DNA of 64,000 nt from Parus major (lineage: Eukaryota > Chordata > Aves > Passeriformes > Paridae). Shown here piece by piece: positions 13,701-23,056 of the stretch. The stretch covers positions 26,945,150-27,009,149 of the forward strand of contig NC_031770.1 in NCBI RefSeq assembly GCF_001522545.3, written 5' to 3'. The notes beneath the pieces were generated by a model. It had not been told where the DNA came from. It made no database searches and saw only the letters and a program-made list of their open reading frames with translations. The stretch's first letter is position 1, and every line of letters begins with the position of its first letter. A program made the position numbers and the translations under genes.

Positions 13701-15764
13701 AGTGTCCAAGTACCCACAGAAACCAGGAAGCTGTTTTGTTACATCAGATGTTGGCAAGCAGAAGTATGACTTGTAATTTTTGAAAAGGCAGATAGTGAAC
13801 AGGGGTGCATTTCAACAGTGTGAAAAAATTTCAGCTTTATTTACACAGGACCAGACTTATTGTCATCAGTAAATGTCTTTTTTCTCTCACAGAAAAAAAA
13901 AAGACTTCAGGTAGGAGGAAATAACATTTGAAAGTCAAAGTGGTTTAGAAGCTGATTTCCTGGTGGCCAGCTCTAACAGTTTCTAATCAGCCTTCATATG
14001 ATCATGTTTTCCTTTATCACAATATATTTATTTGCAAGTTTCTTTATGCTGAATTTCTGAGTTGAATGGCCTTTTAAAATGTAGATCACAATGTATCAAC
14101 AACCAATGCATGGGTAATTTTCAGTATGATAAATAGTTGAGAACTGTTCCTCCTCTACAGAAATTCTAACAATAGAAAAACCTTAAACACAAACTTTTTC
14201 AAATCCAAACTTTCTGCAATTTTCCTCTGGCCTGAGATCCACAAAATACCTGTAAATTCTTCATTATATCTCTAAGGGAACTAGTAGCAGTTTGCCTGAG
14301 TATGAATGCAGCATAAACAAGCTTACATGAAAGCATCCTCTACTTCTGGAGGATTTCTTCTGTCTTAGTTGGTATGGATTATGAAATTTCTACAAACTCA
14401 TTTTTTAATTAAAAAGTGAGTTGTTAAAAAAAATAAATAAAAATTCACTGCCAGTTACTTACCAGGAAATGGAGAATTATGTGCTACCTGCCACAATTAA
14501 TTAGTCTACTGGTGGTTTCCTAGCTCACATAAGCTTGTATTCTCATTATATGGAGATATGTCTGCCATGAAGCATTGGTATACAACCACTTGAGGGTTTT
14601 GCACAGTGCCGCAGATTTCATCTGCTGGGTCAGCTGTCAGAAACACGGATGGTGAAGACCCATTAAGTGATCTTGTCCCACCCTCCTGGTTAGCACTGAT
14701 TTTCTCACCTTTAAGGACCCTATCCAGCAGGCACTTAACCAATTAATGAAGGGAAAAAGAACCTTTCACAGTTTCAGAGGGAAGAAGTACATCTTAATTT
14801 GTGGGCCATGACCTTGCAGCTATGCAGTTCATAGGCAGTTTATCAGTGCTGAAAACAATGGAATAATCCTACAGCAAAGAAAATAGAGTATTCCACATAG
14901 AATCTGGACAGGCAAAGCTGTCCAAATATGAGACAAAATGTAGTGGTGTTTATTTCAGCCAGACATATTTCTGTCATGTTAAATATTTTGTTATTCTTTT
15001 TGAGCTAAATAAAAGAGATCAGGAAATAAACCCTTATTTTTGATTTATACTCAAAAAAAGGTAATAAATGTGATGGGAAATACTCTAGAAACTCTGCTAC
15101 TGCCTTTTCTCTTGTGAGCTTTTCACCTGCACAACTTGTTACCAGCAACAGCCAAGACTGGGAATCAAAAGGATACACGGTTGACATGTCTCTCTTTTCC
15201 TAAAGGTCTGTCATCTGGAGGCATGTGATAAAAAGTAATTTCCCACATTACAGAAACAAATAAATAAATTAAATTTTCCTTTCTATAGGAGAAGAAAAAT
15301 TTAAGTCAGGGCTTGTGTGTTAGCTCAAGGAGAAGAAAGCAGAAATCTGAAGTAAACACATTTTGATTTATTTTTAAGATCTCATAGATTTTAATTCAGC
15401 ATTATGATTTCAAAAGAGGTAAGGAGCATACATAGATCTTGTGTCTTGGGAACTGATTGTAATAAAAGCAAAATGAAATCAAGTTTATGACTCCAAAAGT
15501 TAACTAAGTAAAGTTTAAAAAAAAGTAAAGTTTGAAAGTTTAAAAATATGTAAGTTTTCTTTTTTGATTGAAGCTGGATTATGCTGGCTTTTTTCCCCAC
15601 CTCTCATTTAACTTTTCAGCTAGTACTGACAGCAGAGCTCAGTATCCATATTTTAAGCTGACTTCATTATATCAATCAGATAACCAAGACACATCATAGT
15701 AGCATTTTGGGAGGCAGAGGGGAAGTATCCTTGTAAATACAAGACCCAATGGCTAAACTATTCT
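7731..15764. other. Long AT-rich stretch without recognisable genes
   Basis: I see no exon, RNA gene or complete transposon. Simple-sequence items are a T run near 9104-9118 followed by A, a T run near 12028-12043, and an imperfect palindrome of about 24 bp around 14398-14421 (TTTTTAATTAAAAA core). The longest open frame is 128 codons on the minus strand at 13172-13558; it resembles nothing I know and has no splice or codon support. Confidence 0.5.
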
Positions 15765-16645
15765 TCCAAAGCAAGTAAACTATTCCTCACTCCTTTTCCT
15801 TTCCACTATCAGTAGTGATCTGGTTCTTTCTCTTTCCCTTACTTGTTGATGTATCAAAGTTCTGAGCTCAGCTGATTCTCTCTGATGCTGCCTACGTTCT
15901 TCCTCTTCAAAGCGGAGCAAACGTTCTGCATGTGAACACCTGTGATCTTCATTTGAACACCCGCCACAGTCAGGCAGAGGTGAATCGGGCAGCGAAGGGG
16001 GAAGTGGGGAAAGACTCTCCCTCCTGCTGCTATTGTTAACTCTTCAGCGGATACCACTGGGCATCCCTTGGATAGTCCCGGTGCCGGTGGAGGAAACTGC
16101 ACATCTACTTCCATTTTCTCTGGTTCTGGTGTGGGCTGCAGAGCCGGTGCAGGCATTTGCTCCTCATTGTTACTGTCTGAAACCACCTGTTGAGCCTGTA
16201 ACTCTTGCTTCAGGGATGCAGAAGGTAGGAATGGTATAATAGGTTCCTTGCCATCAAACAATTCCTGTGCAAATGTCAGGAATGCAGCCGTGGGGTCGTC
16301 TGGCTCTAACATGGCCACTGCTCCTGTCGCAGCTGCTCTTTCTGCTTTTAACTGCCTTAGCACTGTAAACATTGACTTCCCCGCTGTGCTAAGTCCCTTT
16401 GTTTCTTTTGACCCATTGCTCAAAGCATCCCAGAAAATCACTGGCAGCCTTTCCTACTTGAGGGTGGCAAAAACACTCTTGGGGGTGGCAAAAAATCCTC
16501 TCTCCTGACCCCATTTTAACAGTCTTTTGAAGACTTCCAGGTCATATTTAATTGCTCTCTTAGAGAGAATACACTGAAGGATGTTTAGCATAGCCTGTTC
16601 TTCTTTTGACAAAGCCTTTCCCACTCTCTTCAGCCCCCTGGTCAC
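15765..16645 (-). pseudogene. gag remnant: matrix and following proline-rich region, inverted
   Basis: Read on the minus strand from an ATG at 16645, one frame runs to 15854 with a single in-frame TAG at 16454-16456; a frame change near the end continues to about 15765. The first 63 codons look like a retroviral matrix domain, basic and helix-forming. The part after the stop (16453-15854) is a hydrophilic spacer with an acidic stretch, a Pro-Pro-Pro run and a Glu/Pro-rich section, as expected between matrix and capsid. In the shifted frame, 15850-15765 encodes an Arg/Glu-rich possible coiled coil. The 5' LTR and primer site lie immediately upstream on the same strand, which confirms this as the start of gag. 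The reading frame ends where the inversion break must lie, and no capsid domain follows. The ATG at 16645 could be preceded by another at 16754 in a different frame; I prefer 16645 because it reads through the longest frame. Confidence 0.75.
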
Positions 16646-16859
16646 TCACCTTTTCCAATGTACCTTCAGTGTCTGCATATTTTTTCCAGAGCCTTTCTCC
16701 CAGGAGCCTCCCTCCTGACTCCGTGTGCAGCCATCCTCCGACTCCCCCTGCCACAGTCTACCCATAATGGTCTCTGACCAGGGCCTCCCACCTTTTCACT
16801 ACACAGGACCCCCTTTAAAGTCCAAAGGGTCTAGCCTGCTTCATAATCACGGTGCTATG

Positions 16860-16880
16860 ATCACGTTGCTGGGGTCACCA
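16860..16880 (-). other. Primer binding site resembling the tRNA-Trp type
   Basis: Three bases inside the CA end of the 5' LTR, the minus strand reads TGGTGACCCC, then AGCA, then ACGTGAT. Avian leukosis/sarcoma viruses use TGGTGACCCC-G-ACGTGAT, complementary to the 3' end of tRNA-Trp. The match is therefore complete on both sides, with AGCA in place of one G. The position directly after the LTR is the expected one. The extra bases may be a later mutation or may reflect a different tRNA. Confidence 0.8.
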
Positions 16881-16883
16881 GCA

Positions 16884-17249
16884 TGCGGGAGCTCAGGGCC
16901 TCTGGACAACAAACCAATATGATTTTGCAGAAGCCATTTATTTCTTGTATTATGCACTTATTTATAGACTCTAAAACTACTGCACACAGCGATTACACAT
17001 TTCTTGATCGATGCCTCTATTTTGTCCATGCGTTCAGCACGCACTTCTCAGGATATGTGATTGGTCACAGTCCAGGTGTTTGACCACCCCCTGTTATCTG
17101 GTTTGTGGTTATGTTTTTCTGTTTCTCATCCTCTTCTTTCTTATTTTTGAAAAATATATGTGTCAGTAACCTTGATGAACTCCAGAGGTTCTGATAAGAA
17201 ATTCTACAGATGGTTTGGCTGGAGCACACTATGACCTAAGTTGTACATT
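16884..17249 (-). repeat. 5' LTR of the provirus, inverted
   Basis: On the minus strand this 366-bp LTR begins TGTACAACTTAGG at 17249 and ends in GCTCCCGCA at 16884. It aligns along its whole length with the plus-strand LTR at 23072-23438, with roughly 30-35 differences by eye and a few small indels. The complement of AATAAA is at 16937-16942, and a TATAAATA box (complement) lies about 20 bp upstream on the minus strand. CCAAT-type sequence lies further upstream. The outer edge abuts the duplicated hexamer and the inner edge abuts the primer site, so both ends are fixed independently. Confidence 0.9.
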
Positions 17250-17255
17250 CAGTTT
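17250..17255 (-). repeat. Target-site duplication, 5' copy (inverted)
   Basis: The minus strand reads ACTGAA directly before the TG of the 5' LTR. The same hexamer follows the 3' LTR on the plus strand at 23439-23444. An exact hexamer at both required positions is unlikely by chance. Confidence 0.8.
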
Positions 17256-17401
17256 TATTCAGCTCCTGTCCTTAAACACTTTACCAGTTGACAAGAAGGA
17301 GTGATTACCAGGACAGCTAGTAGCTCTACAGGCTAGTGGCATTTGAAGCAAGACAAGCTTTTTTATTTGTTTTCAGTGGTTTGTTTGGCCTTGTTTACTA
17401 G
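17256..17401 (-). other. Host flanking DNA carried along in the inversion
   Basis: This segment lies beyond the target duplication on the minus strand, so before the inversion it should have been the host DNA immediately upstream of the provirus. It is AT-rich and non-coding, unlike the gag sequence that follows. The exact break with gag is not visible; an in-frame TAG at 17399-17401 is the latest point from which the gag frame is open, so the host segment is about 150 bp or somewhat more or less. Confidence 0.55.
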
Positions 17402-17935
17402 GTGAGATCAGTCGTGAGATCAGCTTATCACAGTATTGGTTCTCCAGGACATAATGGTCGTGAGGATCGCAGAGCCCGGTTTTCCAAAGGTGGTAACCTC
17501 AACAGAAGGGTTGCCTGGCCTGTGATTCCTGAGGATGAAGCAGTCTGGTGGGCAGAGAGGAGAAGAAAACAGTGAGAGCAAGAAGCTGGAAGGGAGAAAG
17601 TGTAGCAGGACCTAGATTACATTCAGTATCATGGTATGCGAAGAACGTCAGATTCCCCAACTCAACTCTACCACCAGGAGAGTAAGAAAAGTAGGGCAAC
17701 AGTAACATCTACTGGTTTCCCAGGAAACTACAGTAGATGTGACAAATTTGTGCACTGGGCCAGTGAGTGCAGGTTGAGACACAAAAAAGATGGAACACTG
17801 TTGAGAAACGAGAGACAGAGTGCAAAAGGAGGACGTGCAATGGCACAAATGTTCCCTCACAACCAGGCAGCTGCCTGGACATCCTCCACTCAGCAACAGC
17901 AGGAAGCGCAGGCATGGACTTGGACACCGCAATAG
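17402..17935 (+). pseudogene. gag 3' remnant with nucleocapsid zinc knuckle
   Basis: One plus-strand frame runs from after 17401 to the stop at 17933-17935, interrupted by TGA at 17573-17575 and TAG at 17603-17605. The end encodes a zinc knuckle at 17729-17770. The spacing is Y-X2-C-X4-H-X4-C, so the first zinc-binding Cys has become Tyr while the Cys-His-Cys remainder is intact. A Gln-rich tail follows. Only one knuckle is visible, whereas many class II Gag proteins have two. This frame overlaps the dUTPase frame by about 170 bp and lies +1 to it, the normal gag-pro arrangement read through by a -1 ribosomal frameshift. The part before 17630 is assigned to gag only because it shares the frame, and most of capsid is absent. 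Confidence 0.7.
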
Positions 17936-18211
17936 AAATAACCCTGAAGAACACCAGGGTACAGGTCATTCCACCAACAGCACATGGACCTTTGAGGAGT
18001 GGACGTAGTGCCCTGCTGATTGGGAGATCATCCACATCAATGCAGGGCATTTTTGTTTTTCCCAGACTAATTGATGCAGATTACTTAGGTGATATTGGGA
18101 TAATGGTGCAAACATTGAGACCACCCACCCACATTCCAAAAGGCACCTGAATAGCACAATTGATACCTTTTAAAGCCAGAGCTCCTAGACAAGGGATCAT
18201 GCACAGGGGGG
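17767..18211 (+). pseudogene. dUTPase domain at the start of the pro frame
   Basis: dUTPase hydrolyses dUTP to dUMP and pyrophosphate and limits uracil incorporation during reverse transcription. Counting from the ATG at 17767, conserved motifs appear in order: AGMDL at residues 48-52, GRSS at 86-89 and LIDADYLGDI at 101-110. The frame is then stopped by TGA at 18148-18150, followed at once by IAQLI, the fourth conserved motif. The stop occupies the position of a usually basic residue and looks like CGA changed to TGA. A Gly-rich RGDGGF stretch near 18200 fits the start of the fifth, flexible motif. In betaretroviruses the domain sits exactly here, between nucleocapsid and protease; avian leukosis-type viruses lack it. 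Confidence 0.85.
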
Positions 18212-18579
18212 ATGGAGGTTTTGAGAACCCCTCAGATGATGTCTATATTGTCATTATGGGGATCAAAACCAACTAAACACATGACTTTTCAGCACCCCAG
18301 TGGAGGAACCCTGGTGACAAAAGCTGTCTTGCTGGACATGGGTTCAGATGTCACCACTGTTCCCTTGTTTGCTACATGGCCTCTGAATACCCTGGGAACA
18401 CCTCTTATGGGGGTGGGAGTTGTACAGGTGACTCGAGTTAGTAAAACACTCTCGACAGTGTGGGCTGATGACATGTTTGTGCCCAGGTGAAACCTTATGT
18501 GATGAATGCCACAATTTGGCTACTAGGACGAGATGCACTGAGGCAGATAGGTTTCTGCATCACCAGTAAGTGTATTTAG
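18212..18579 (+). pseudogene. Retroviral aspartic protease remnant
   Basis: The frame from 18212 contains an active-site motif LLDMGSDVT at 18329-18355. Retroviral proteases have Asp-Thr-Gly or Asp-Ser-Gly here; the Thr has become Met (ATG at 18338-18340), most simply from ACG by loss of a CpG. The frame ends at 18488-18490. A shifted frame from 18481 to 18579 continues with a LLGRDAL motif, the conserved Gly-Arg-Asp helix near the protease C terminus. Two frame changes and an altered catalytic triplet make it inactive. It directly follows dUTPase and precedes reverse transcriptase, as in class II pro-pol. Confidence 0.85.
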
Positions 18580-19400
18580 CAGTGGCCATTGAGGGGCAGC
18601 CAATCCTAAAATTAAAATGGTTAGCAGAAATGCCAATATGGGTTGATCAATGGCTGCTGTCTAAAGAAAAGCTTGTCTGTGTTAATGAATTGGTTGAATA
18701 GCAATTGAAAAAGGGGCATATAATACCCTCTATGAGCCCCTGGAACATGCCCATTTTTACAATCCCCAAAAAATCAGGAAAATGGATATTACTACATGAC
18801 TTTTCAGCCATTAATTCTGTAATGCAGGATATGGGACCCCTGCAGGCCAGCCTACGTTCCCTATCCATGTTACCTGTCAATTGGCAACTGTTAATTATTG
18901 ATCTAAAACATTGTTCTTTCACAATCCCTCTGTATAAGGACAACAGTGAGAAGTTTGCCTTCTCAGTGCCATCCATTATCAAGGCAGAGCCAGCAAAAAG
19001 GTATCAAAGGGTTGTATTGCCATAAGGAATGCAAAATTCTCCCATGATGTGACAACTGTATGTTGTCTGGGCGCTAGCCCTGCTGGGAAAACAAAGCCCA
19101 CAGTATCTTATCTATCATTACCTGGATGATATTCTGATAACAGGAGAACACATAGATGTAGCACACCTGGTACCTGCCTTACAGCAACAGTTGCAAACAA
19201 CCAGCCTTCAAATTGCCTGTGAAAAAGTTCAACAACAGGCCCCATGGAAATATTTGGGAATGTTTATCACTGAAGCCCAAATTTGGCCCCAAAAATTAAT
19301 TTTTTGTATGGAAATTTGGACTTTGATGGATGCTCAAAAGTTATTTGGGAATATACAGTGGATTTGTAGCACTTGTGGTATGAAGATCTTGAGCCCCTAA
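18579..19400 (+). pseudogene. Reverse transcriptase (fingers, palm and start of thumb)
   Basis: A single frame from 18579 to 19400 encodes a recognisable RT. The N-terminal part has the WLLSKEKL segment, then the LKKGHIIPS...SPWN fingers region. The palm has the LHDFSAIN motif and the [15 protein letters not shown] motif (first catalytic Asp). The core catalytic box is YLDD at 19119-19130; most class II viruses have YMDD or YIDD. Three in-frame stops occur: TAG at 18699-18701, TAA at 19023-19025 and TGA at 19050-19052. The second falls within the conserved motif LP-X-G-M, where a Gln codon is normally found. The frame then shifts near 19373-19400 into the connection domain. Confidence 0.9.
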
Positions 19401-20341
19401 TGCCATTATTGAAAGGGGGAAATCAAGCCAATTTGCTGCAAGAACTGACTGAAAAACAACAGAAGGCTCTCACTCAAATTGCCACTAAATTGGGTAATTC
19501 CTTTGCAGATCACTGGTCTCCTGCTTTGCCATTGTCTGTGGCTATGCTGAATAAGGAAGCACACATGATGGCTGTAGTAATGCAGTGGGATAGCCAGGCT
19601 AAACAAACACTAAAAATCTTGGTGTGGGTGTTCTTACCATTTAATTTGAAAAAATCCTTGACCATGCAAATAGAACCTATAGCAAAAATTGTGATCAAAG
19701 CAGAAAAATGGACATTGGAAATAGCAGGAATGGAACCCCAAAATATTCTGCTCCCATTAACAAAGGATTACTTGCAATGGTCATTGCAGAATTCAGACAC
19801 CTTACAATGGGCATTGTTGAACTTTCCAGGTCTCATTTGCACTCATTTTCCTCCTCATAAGCTTTTTTCTCTGCATCAGCTGGTGGAAGAATTACCTTGG
19901 CTATCAAAGCAACCTGTAGAAGGCCTCACAGTCACAGTTTTTACTGATGCCATTCAAAAAAACCTCTAAAGTAGGCCTTACTTGGCAGGACAAAGGCAAA
20001 TGGCTCAGGGAAATCCTTGAGGTGCCAGGAGATTCTTTACAGCTTCTTGAGTTATGTGCTGTTAACAGAGTGTTTGAAAAATGATCCCACTGTTTTCTGT
20101 GATTCTCTCTATGTAGTAAGTACGGTCAAGTGCATGGAGCGAGCATTGCTGGAAGAGATTCAACTGGCTGTTGTGGAAATTCTTTTTGCAACTATGGCAG
20201 TTATTTAATTCTTGCAAACAGGATTATTTTATTACCCATATATGGAGTCATTCAGGATTGACAGAAGGCCTGGCCATAGGAAATGAAAAGGCTGACCAAC
20301 TGGTTGACACCAATTTGGGCCTCGGCCTTTCCCAGCATTGA
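19373..20341 (+). pseudogene. RT connection and RNase H domains
   Basis: The frame from 19373 to 19969 is open for 198 codons, the longest intact piece of the element. It covers the RT thumb/connection and ends at VFTDA (about 19937-19951), the first conserved Asp block of RNase H. Three further frames continue the domain. One from about 19962 carries LQLLELCAV, with the catalytic Glu. One within 20017-20208 carries CDSLYVV, with the second Asp. One runs from about 20170 to 20341 and carries HIWSHSGL and GNEKADQLV, with the last Asp. Order and spacing match retroviral RNase H. Three frameshifts inside about 400 bp show neutral decay. Confidence 0.85.
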
Positions 20342-21180
20342 TTAAGTTTGGACAAGCCAGAAGGGCTCATGAGTTTTTTCACCAAACTGCAAAAGTTTTA
20401 CACAAACAATTTAGAATTTTGTTGCAGGATGCTCAAGGAATTCTCCCAACTTGTCTGCAGTGCCAGGGTGTGATTAGCAGATCAGAGTTAACCCTCGCGG
20501 CCTGGGACCCTTGCAGTTATGGCAAACTGATGTGACTATTTATGCCTCTTTTGCATTCATGTAACCATAGATACTTACTCTGCCATGGTTTGGGCTACTC
20601 CAATGACAAGCAAAGGGTCTCACTTTGTCATTTGACACTCGTGAGGCTGTTTTGCCATAATGGGCTTGTCTTAGGAAATCAAAATGGATAATGGCCCAGG
20701 ATATATAGCCCAATGGACCCAAGATTTCTTAGCTCATTGGGGAGTGAAGCAAAGCAAAAGTATTCCAGGTAACTCCATAGGACAAGCTATTACTGAAAGG
20801 ACACATCAGGTACTGAAAGGACTGCTTGATAAAAAAAAAACGGGAGGATGGGCTGAGCCCACAGGATAGAGTGCTGAAAGCAGTTTATGTTATGAATCGT
20901 CTATGGTTAGTAGGTAATTGTAGTGAACCACCAGCAATTATAAATTACTCAGGCTTGCAGCAAGATTCTGAATTGGTACAGCACTGACCAAAGGTTCACT
21001 TTAAAAATCCCATGACAGGCTTATGGGAAGGACTGGCAGATTTATTAATGTGGGTGAGGGGTTATGTTTGTGTTGTTACAAAGGACCCCAATGGAAACCA
21101 GCAAAATGGAGGCTTAAGAGGGATACTCTGATCCCTGATATTACCAATAAATCAACAATCAACGCTACCTGAAAACATCC
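20338..21180 (+). pseudogene. Integrase remnant (HHCC zinc domain and D,D(35)E core)
   Basis: The frame from 20338 gives the N-terminal zinc domain with His11, His15, Cys39 and Cys42, an intact H-X3-H...C-X2-C arrangement at 20368-20463. A shifted frame carries the first catalytic Asp in WQTDVT at 20529-20531. The frame at 20684-20869 carries the second Asp (20687-20689) in MDNGPGY and the Glu (20795-20797) in GQAITERTHQ, with exactly 35 residues between them. A tract of nine A at 20831-20839 marks the start of the next break. C-terminal traces with a Trp-rich segment run to about 21110. All catalytic and zinc residues are present, but the reading frame is broken at least three times. Confidence 0.9.
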
Positions 21181-21286
21181 ATCACCCTCAGAACTGTGAA
21201 TGATTTTGCTGTCCTTGGGTAAGATTAGAATGTGTGGGGTGTGGATCAGATAGGCAGTGTGAGTTTAGAGGAGCAAGTTTCCCAGA

Positions 21287-21697
21287 GTGTATAGAGTGCA
21301 GACATCAGCACACCCAAAAGTTCAGTACCTGGGTGGTGTTACCCAAGTGACAGGAATAATGCTTAATTCCCCTGAAACCTGTCGAGAAGCACTGAGTTTG
21401 AGAATCAAGAGCAATTGGGACAGGCTATTCAGTGGTATCACAACAAACTTCAGAAGCTTGAGCAAAAAGAGGCAGAATAAAATCAAGGATATTGAATGTG
21501 GGAAAGGAATATTTATCCCTGAGACTTGGGGAGTTAGATCTGATCAGTGGGAACAAATGAAGCAGAGGTGGAAACTGATGAGCCAAAGAAGATGGAATAG
21601 GAGAAGGATTCAAAGAGCAAGAGGCACAGTCAGTTTCTATTTCATCCCTGATCTCATAGGGGAAGGTTTCTTTACCAACAATCAAGATGAAGAATAG
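21287..21697 (+). CDS. 136-codon Arg-rich open frame between integrase and Env (unrecognised)
   Basis: This frame is uninterrupted over 136 codons, unusual in an element where most frames are broken every 50-100 codons. Residues 101-112 are an Arg-rich cluster (RRWNRRRIQRAR, 21587-21622), followed by a hydrophobic FYFIPDLIGEGFF-type segment and an acidic end. It ends inside the start of the SU frame, with 11 bp of overlap. By position it could be the start of env, encoding a long leader peptide. In MMTV and HERV-K that region also gives rise to Arg-rich RNA-export proteins (Rem, Rec). I recognise no sequence similarity to those, so this is a positional comparison. It may equally be a chance survival. 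Confidence 0.35.
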   Translation: MYRVQTSAHPKVQYLGGVTQVTGIMLNSPETCREALSLRIKSNWDRLFSGITTNFRSLSKKRQNKIKDIECGKGIFIPETWGVRSDQWEQMKQRWKLMSQRRWNRRRIQRARGTVSFYFIPDLIGEGFFTNNQDEE

Positions 21698-22477
21698 TCT
21701 GAAATTGGAAATGCATGTTTTTGGGAGCCTTTCTCTGTTATTTGTGTCATGTGGCAACATCTGTAGTACAGAGGAAATTAACCTGCCAGGATGGCATCGA
21801 CAGAATATATGGCTTACTTGGGCCAATGCTACTGGAGTGGATTCCTTTTGTTTATCCTTAGCCATTCCAGGCAATCCTTTTTGCACATGATTAATTGGTA
21901 TCCCAATAAGTAACTTTACTGGTTTTTAAAAATGGGTAGGAGTTGGAGGAAAGCCATATGTGGGAGAAAATAGATCAACCGTGGAGAATCATTGGTGTAA
22001 CATAACCAGAAGTGATACCAAAATTGGACATGTGCAAAAGACGGGATTAGGCCAAATGGTGAGGGCTTCCAAGCAGGTATGATAGCACAATCACTGAATG
22101 AAAGTGGATTAGAGCCTCAAGAACTAGACCTGTTAGGATCAGTGCCTGGAAATTATTGCTTGTTCTATGAGCAATATTTTAGTCCCATGTCCCAAAAATA
22201 ATAGTGTCATTCTTAATCCAAATTCTCTATTTGGATTGTGTGACTAAATGTTGCCACAATTGGACTTACCGTGGGACTTACCGTGGGAGTGCTGGTGCAA
22301 ATGCGACTGTAAGAAGGCTTCCAGCAATATCTTTTTAATCTGTGAGGATAGGCCATGGCCCTCAATTTCAAGTAATTAATTTGGTGGACCTTGTTATATA
22401 GGAAAATTGCCCCTAGCATGTGTGAGGTGCTGAATCAGATTATTTGGAGAATGGAACATAGCAAGAGAACTAAGAGA
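21687..22477 (+). pseudogene. env surface (SU) remnant
   Basis: The frame from 21687 has a hydrophobic signal-like stretch (VFGSLSLLFVSC, about codons 11-22) and a likely N-glycosylation site, NAT. It stops at 21888-21890. Further pieces are spread over several frames to 22400, with NFTG and NITR glycosylation-like sites. The receptor-binding SU subunit would normally be 300 or more residues; the span here is about 260 codons with many stops. It ends in a clean furin-type RTKR at 22466-22477, in the frame that leads into the TM subunit. Function is lost. Confidence 0.65.
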
Positions 22478-22677
22478 GCAATCGCAGGCTTGGGACCTGA
22501 CTGTAACAATAAGGTACAGTTTTGGGAATCTCCAGCACAAATAATAGCATCATTCCTTACTCCAGTTGTTGCTGCTGCTCAAGCTTTGACTACGCTTAAT
22601 AAGTTGGGTTGCTGGACAGTCAAGCAATTAAACATAACTTCAGCTGTTTTAAATCAAATGCTCACTGATGTAGATAG

Positions 22678-22715
22678 TATTAGACTATCTATAGTCTAAT
22701 TATAGACTATTAGAC
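22678..22715 (+). repeat. Palindromic micro-insertion inside env TM
   Basis: The octamer TATTAGAC occurs at 22678-22685 and again at 22708-22715, 30 bp apart. The DNA between is foldback: TAGACTAT and ATAGTCTA arms separated by 2 bp, then a further TATAGACTA. It introduces the TAA that ends the TM frame. This is the pattern left by template switching on a hairpin. Confidence 0.6.
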
Positions 22716-23041
22716 ACTGCAAAATAGAGCTGCTATGGATTTTTTGCTGTTAGCACGGGTGTGAGGATTTTGAAGCAATGTGTTGTATGAACCTCTCTGA
22801 CCATTCTGAATCCATTCACAGGAAACTCGACTACAACATAACATGAAGAAATCAACTGTGAATGATTGGGGTTTAGATAAATGGTTTAAGGGATGGGGAA
22901 TAACTGGATGGTTGAAAGATATCGTAAAGGGAGCTTTGTTATTAGTATTAGTCATTATTATATTGCTTTGTATTATTCCATGCATAATAAAGTTGGTGAC
23001 TGGCTTGGTAGAAAATACAGTAAGGAGGGTTTGGCTGGTGC

Positions 23042-23056
23042 AAGAAGAAGGGGGAA
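23042..23056 (+). other. Polypurine tract
   Basis: A 15-bp all-purine run (AAGAAGAAGGGGGAA) lies just before the 3' LTR, where plus-strand DNA synthesis is primed. Normally the LTR begins within a base or two of it. Here a TGTAG follows at 23058, but both LTRs and the target duplication place the LTR edge at 23072, 15 bp further on. Confidence 0.75.

Noticed and set aside
17250..17401. Interpretation as LTR leader or gag
   Set aside because: The target duplication at 17250-17255 marks it as outside the LTR. It is AT-rich with no gag-like reading.
17783..17789. AAAAAAG as a gag-pro slippery heptamer
   Set aside because: It lies in the gag/pro overlap, but its phase relative to the gag frame is wrong for the X XXY YYZ pattern. 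The real site may be mutated.
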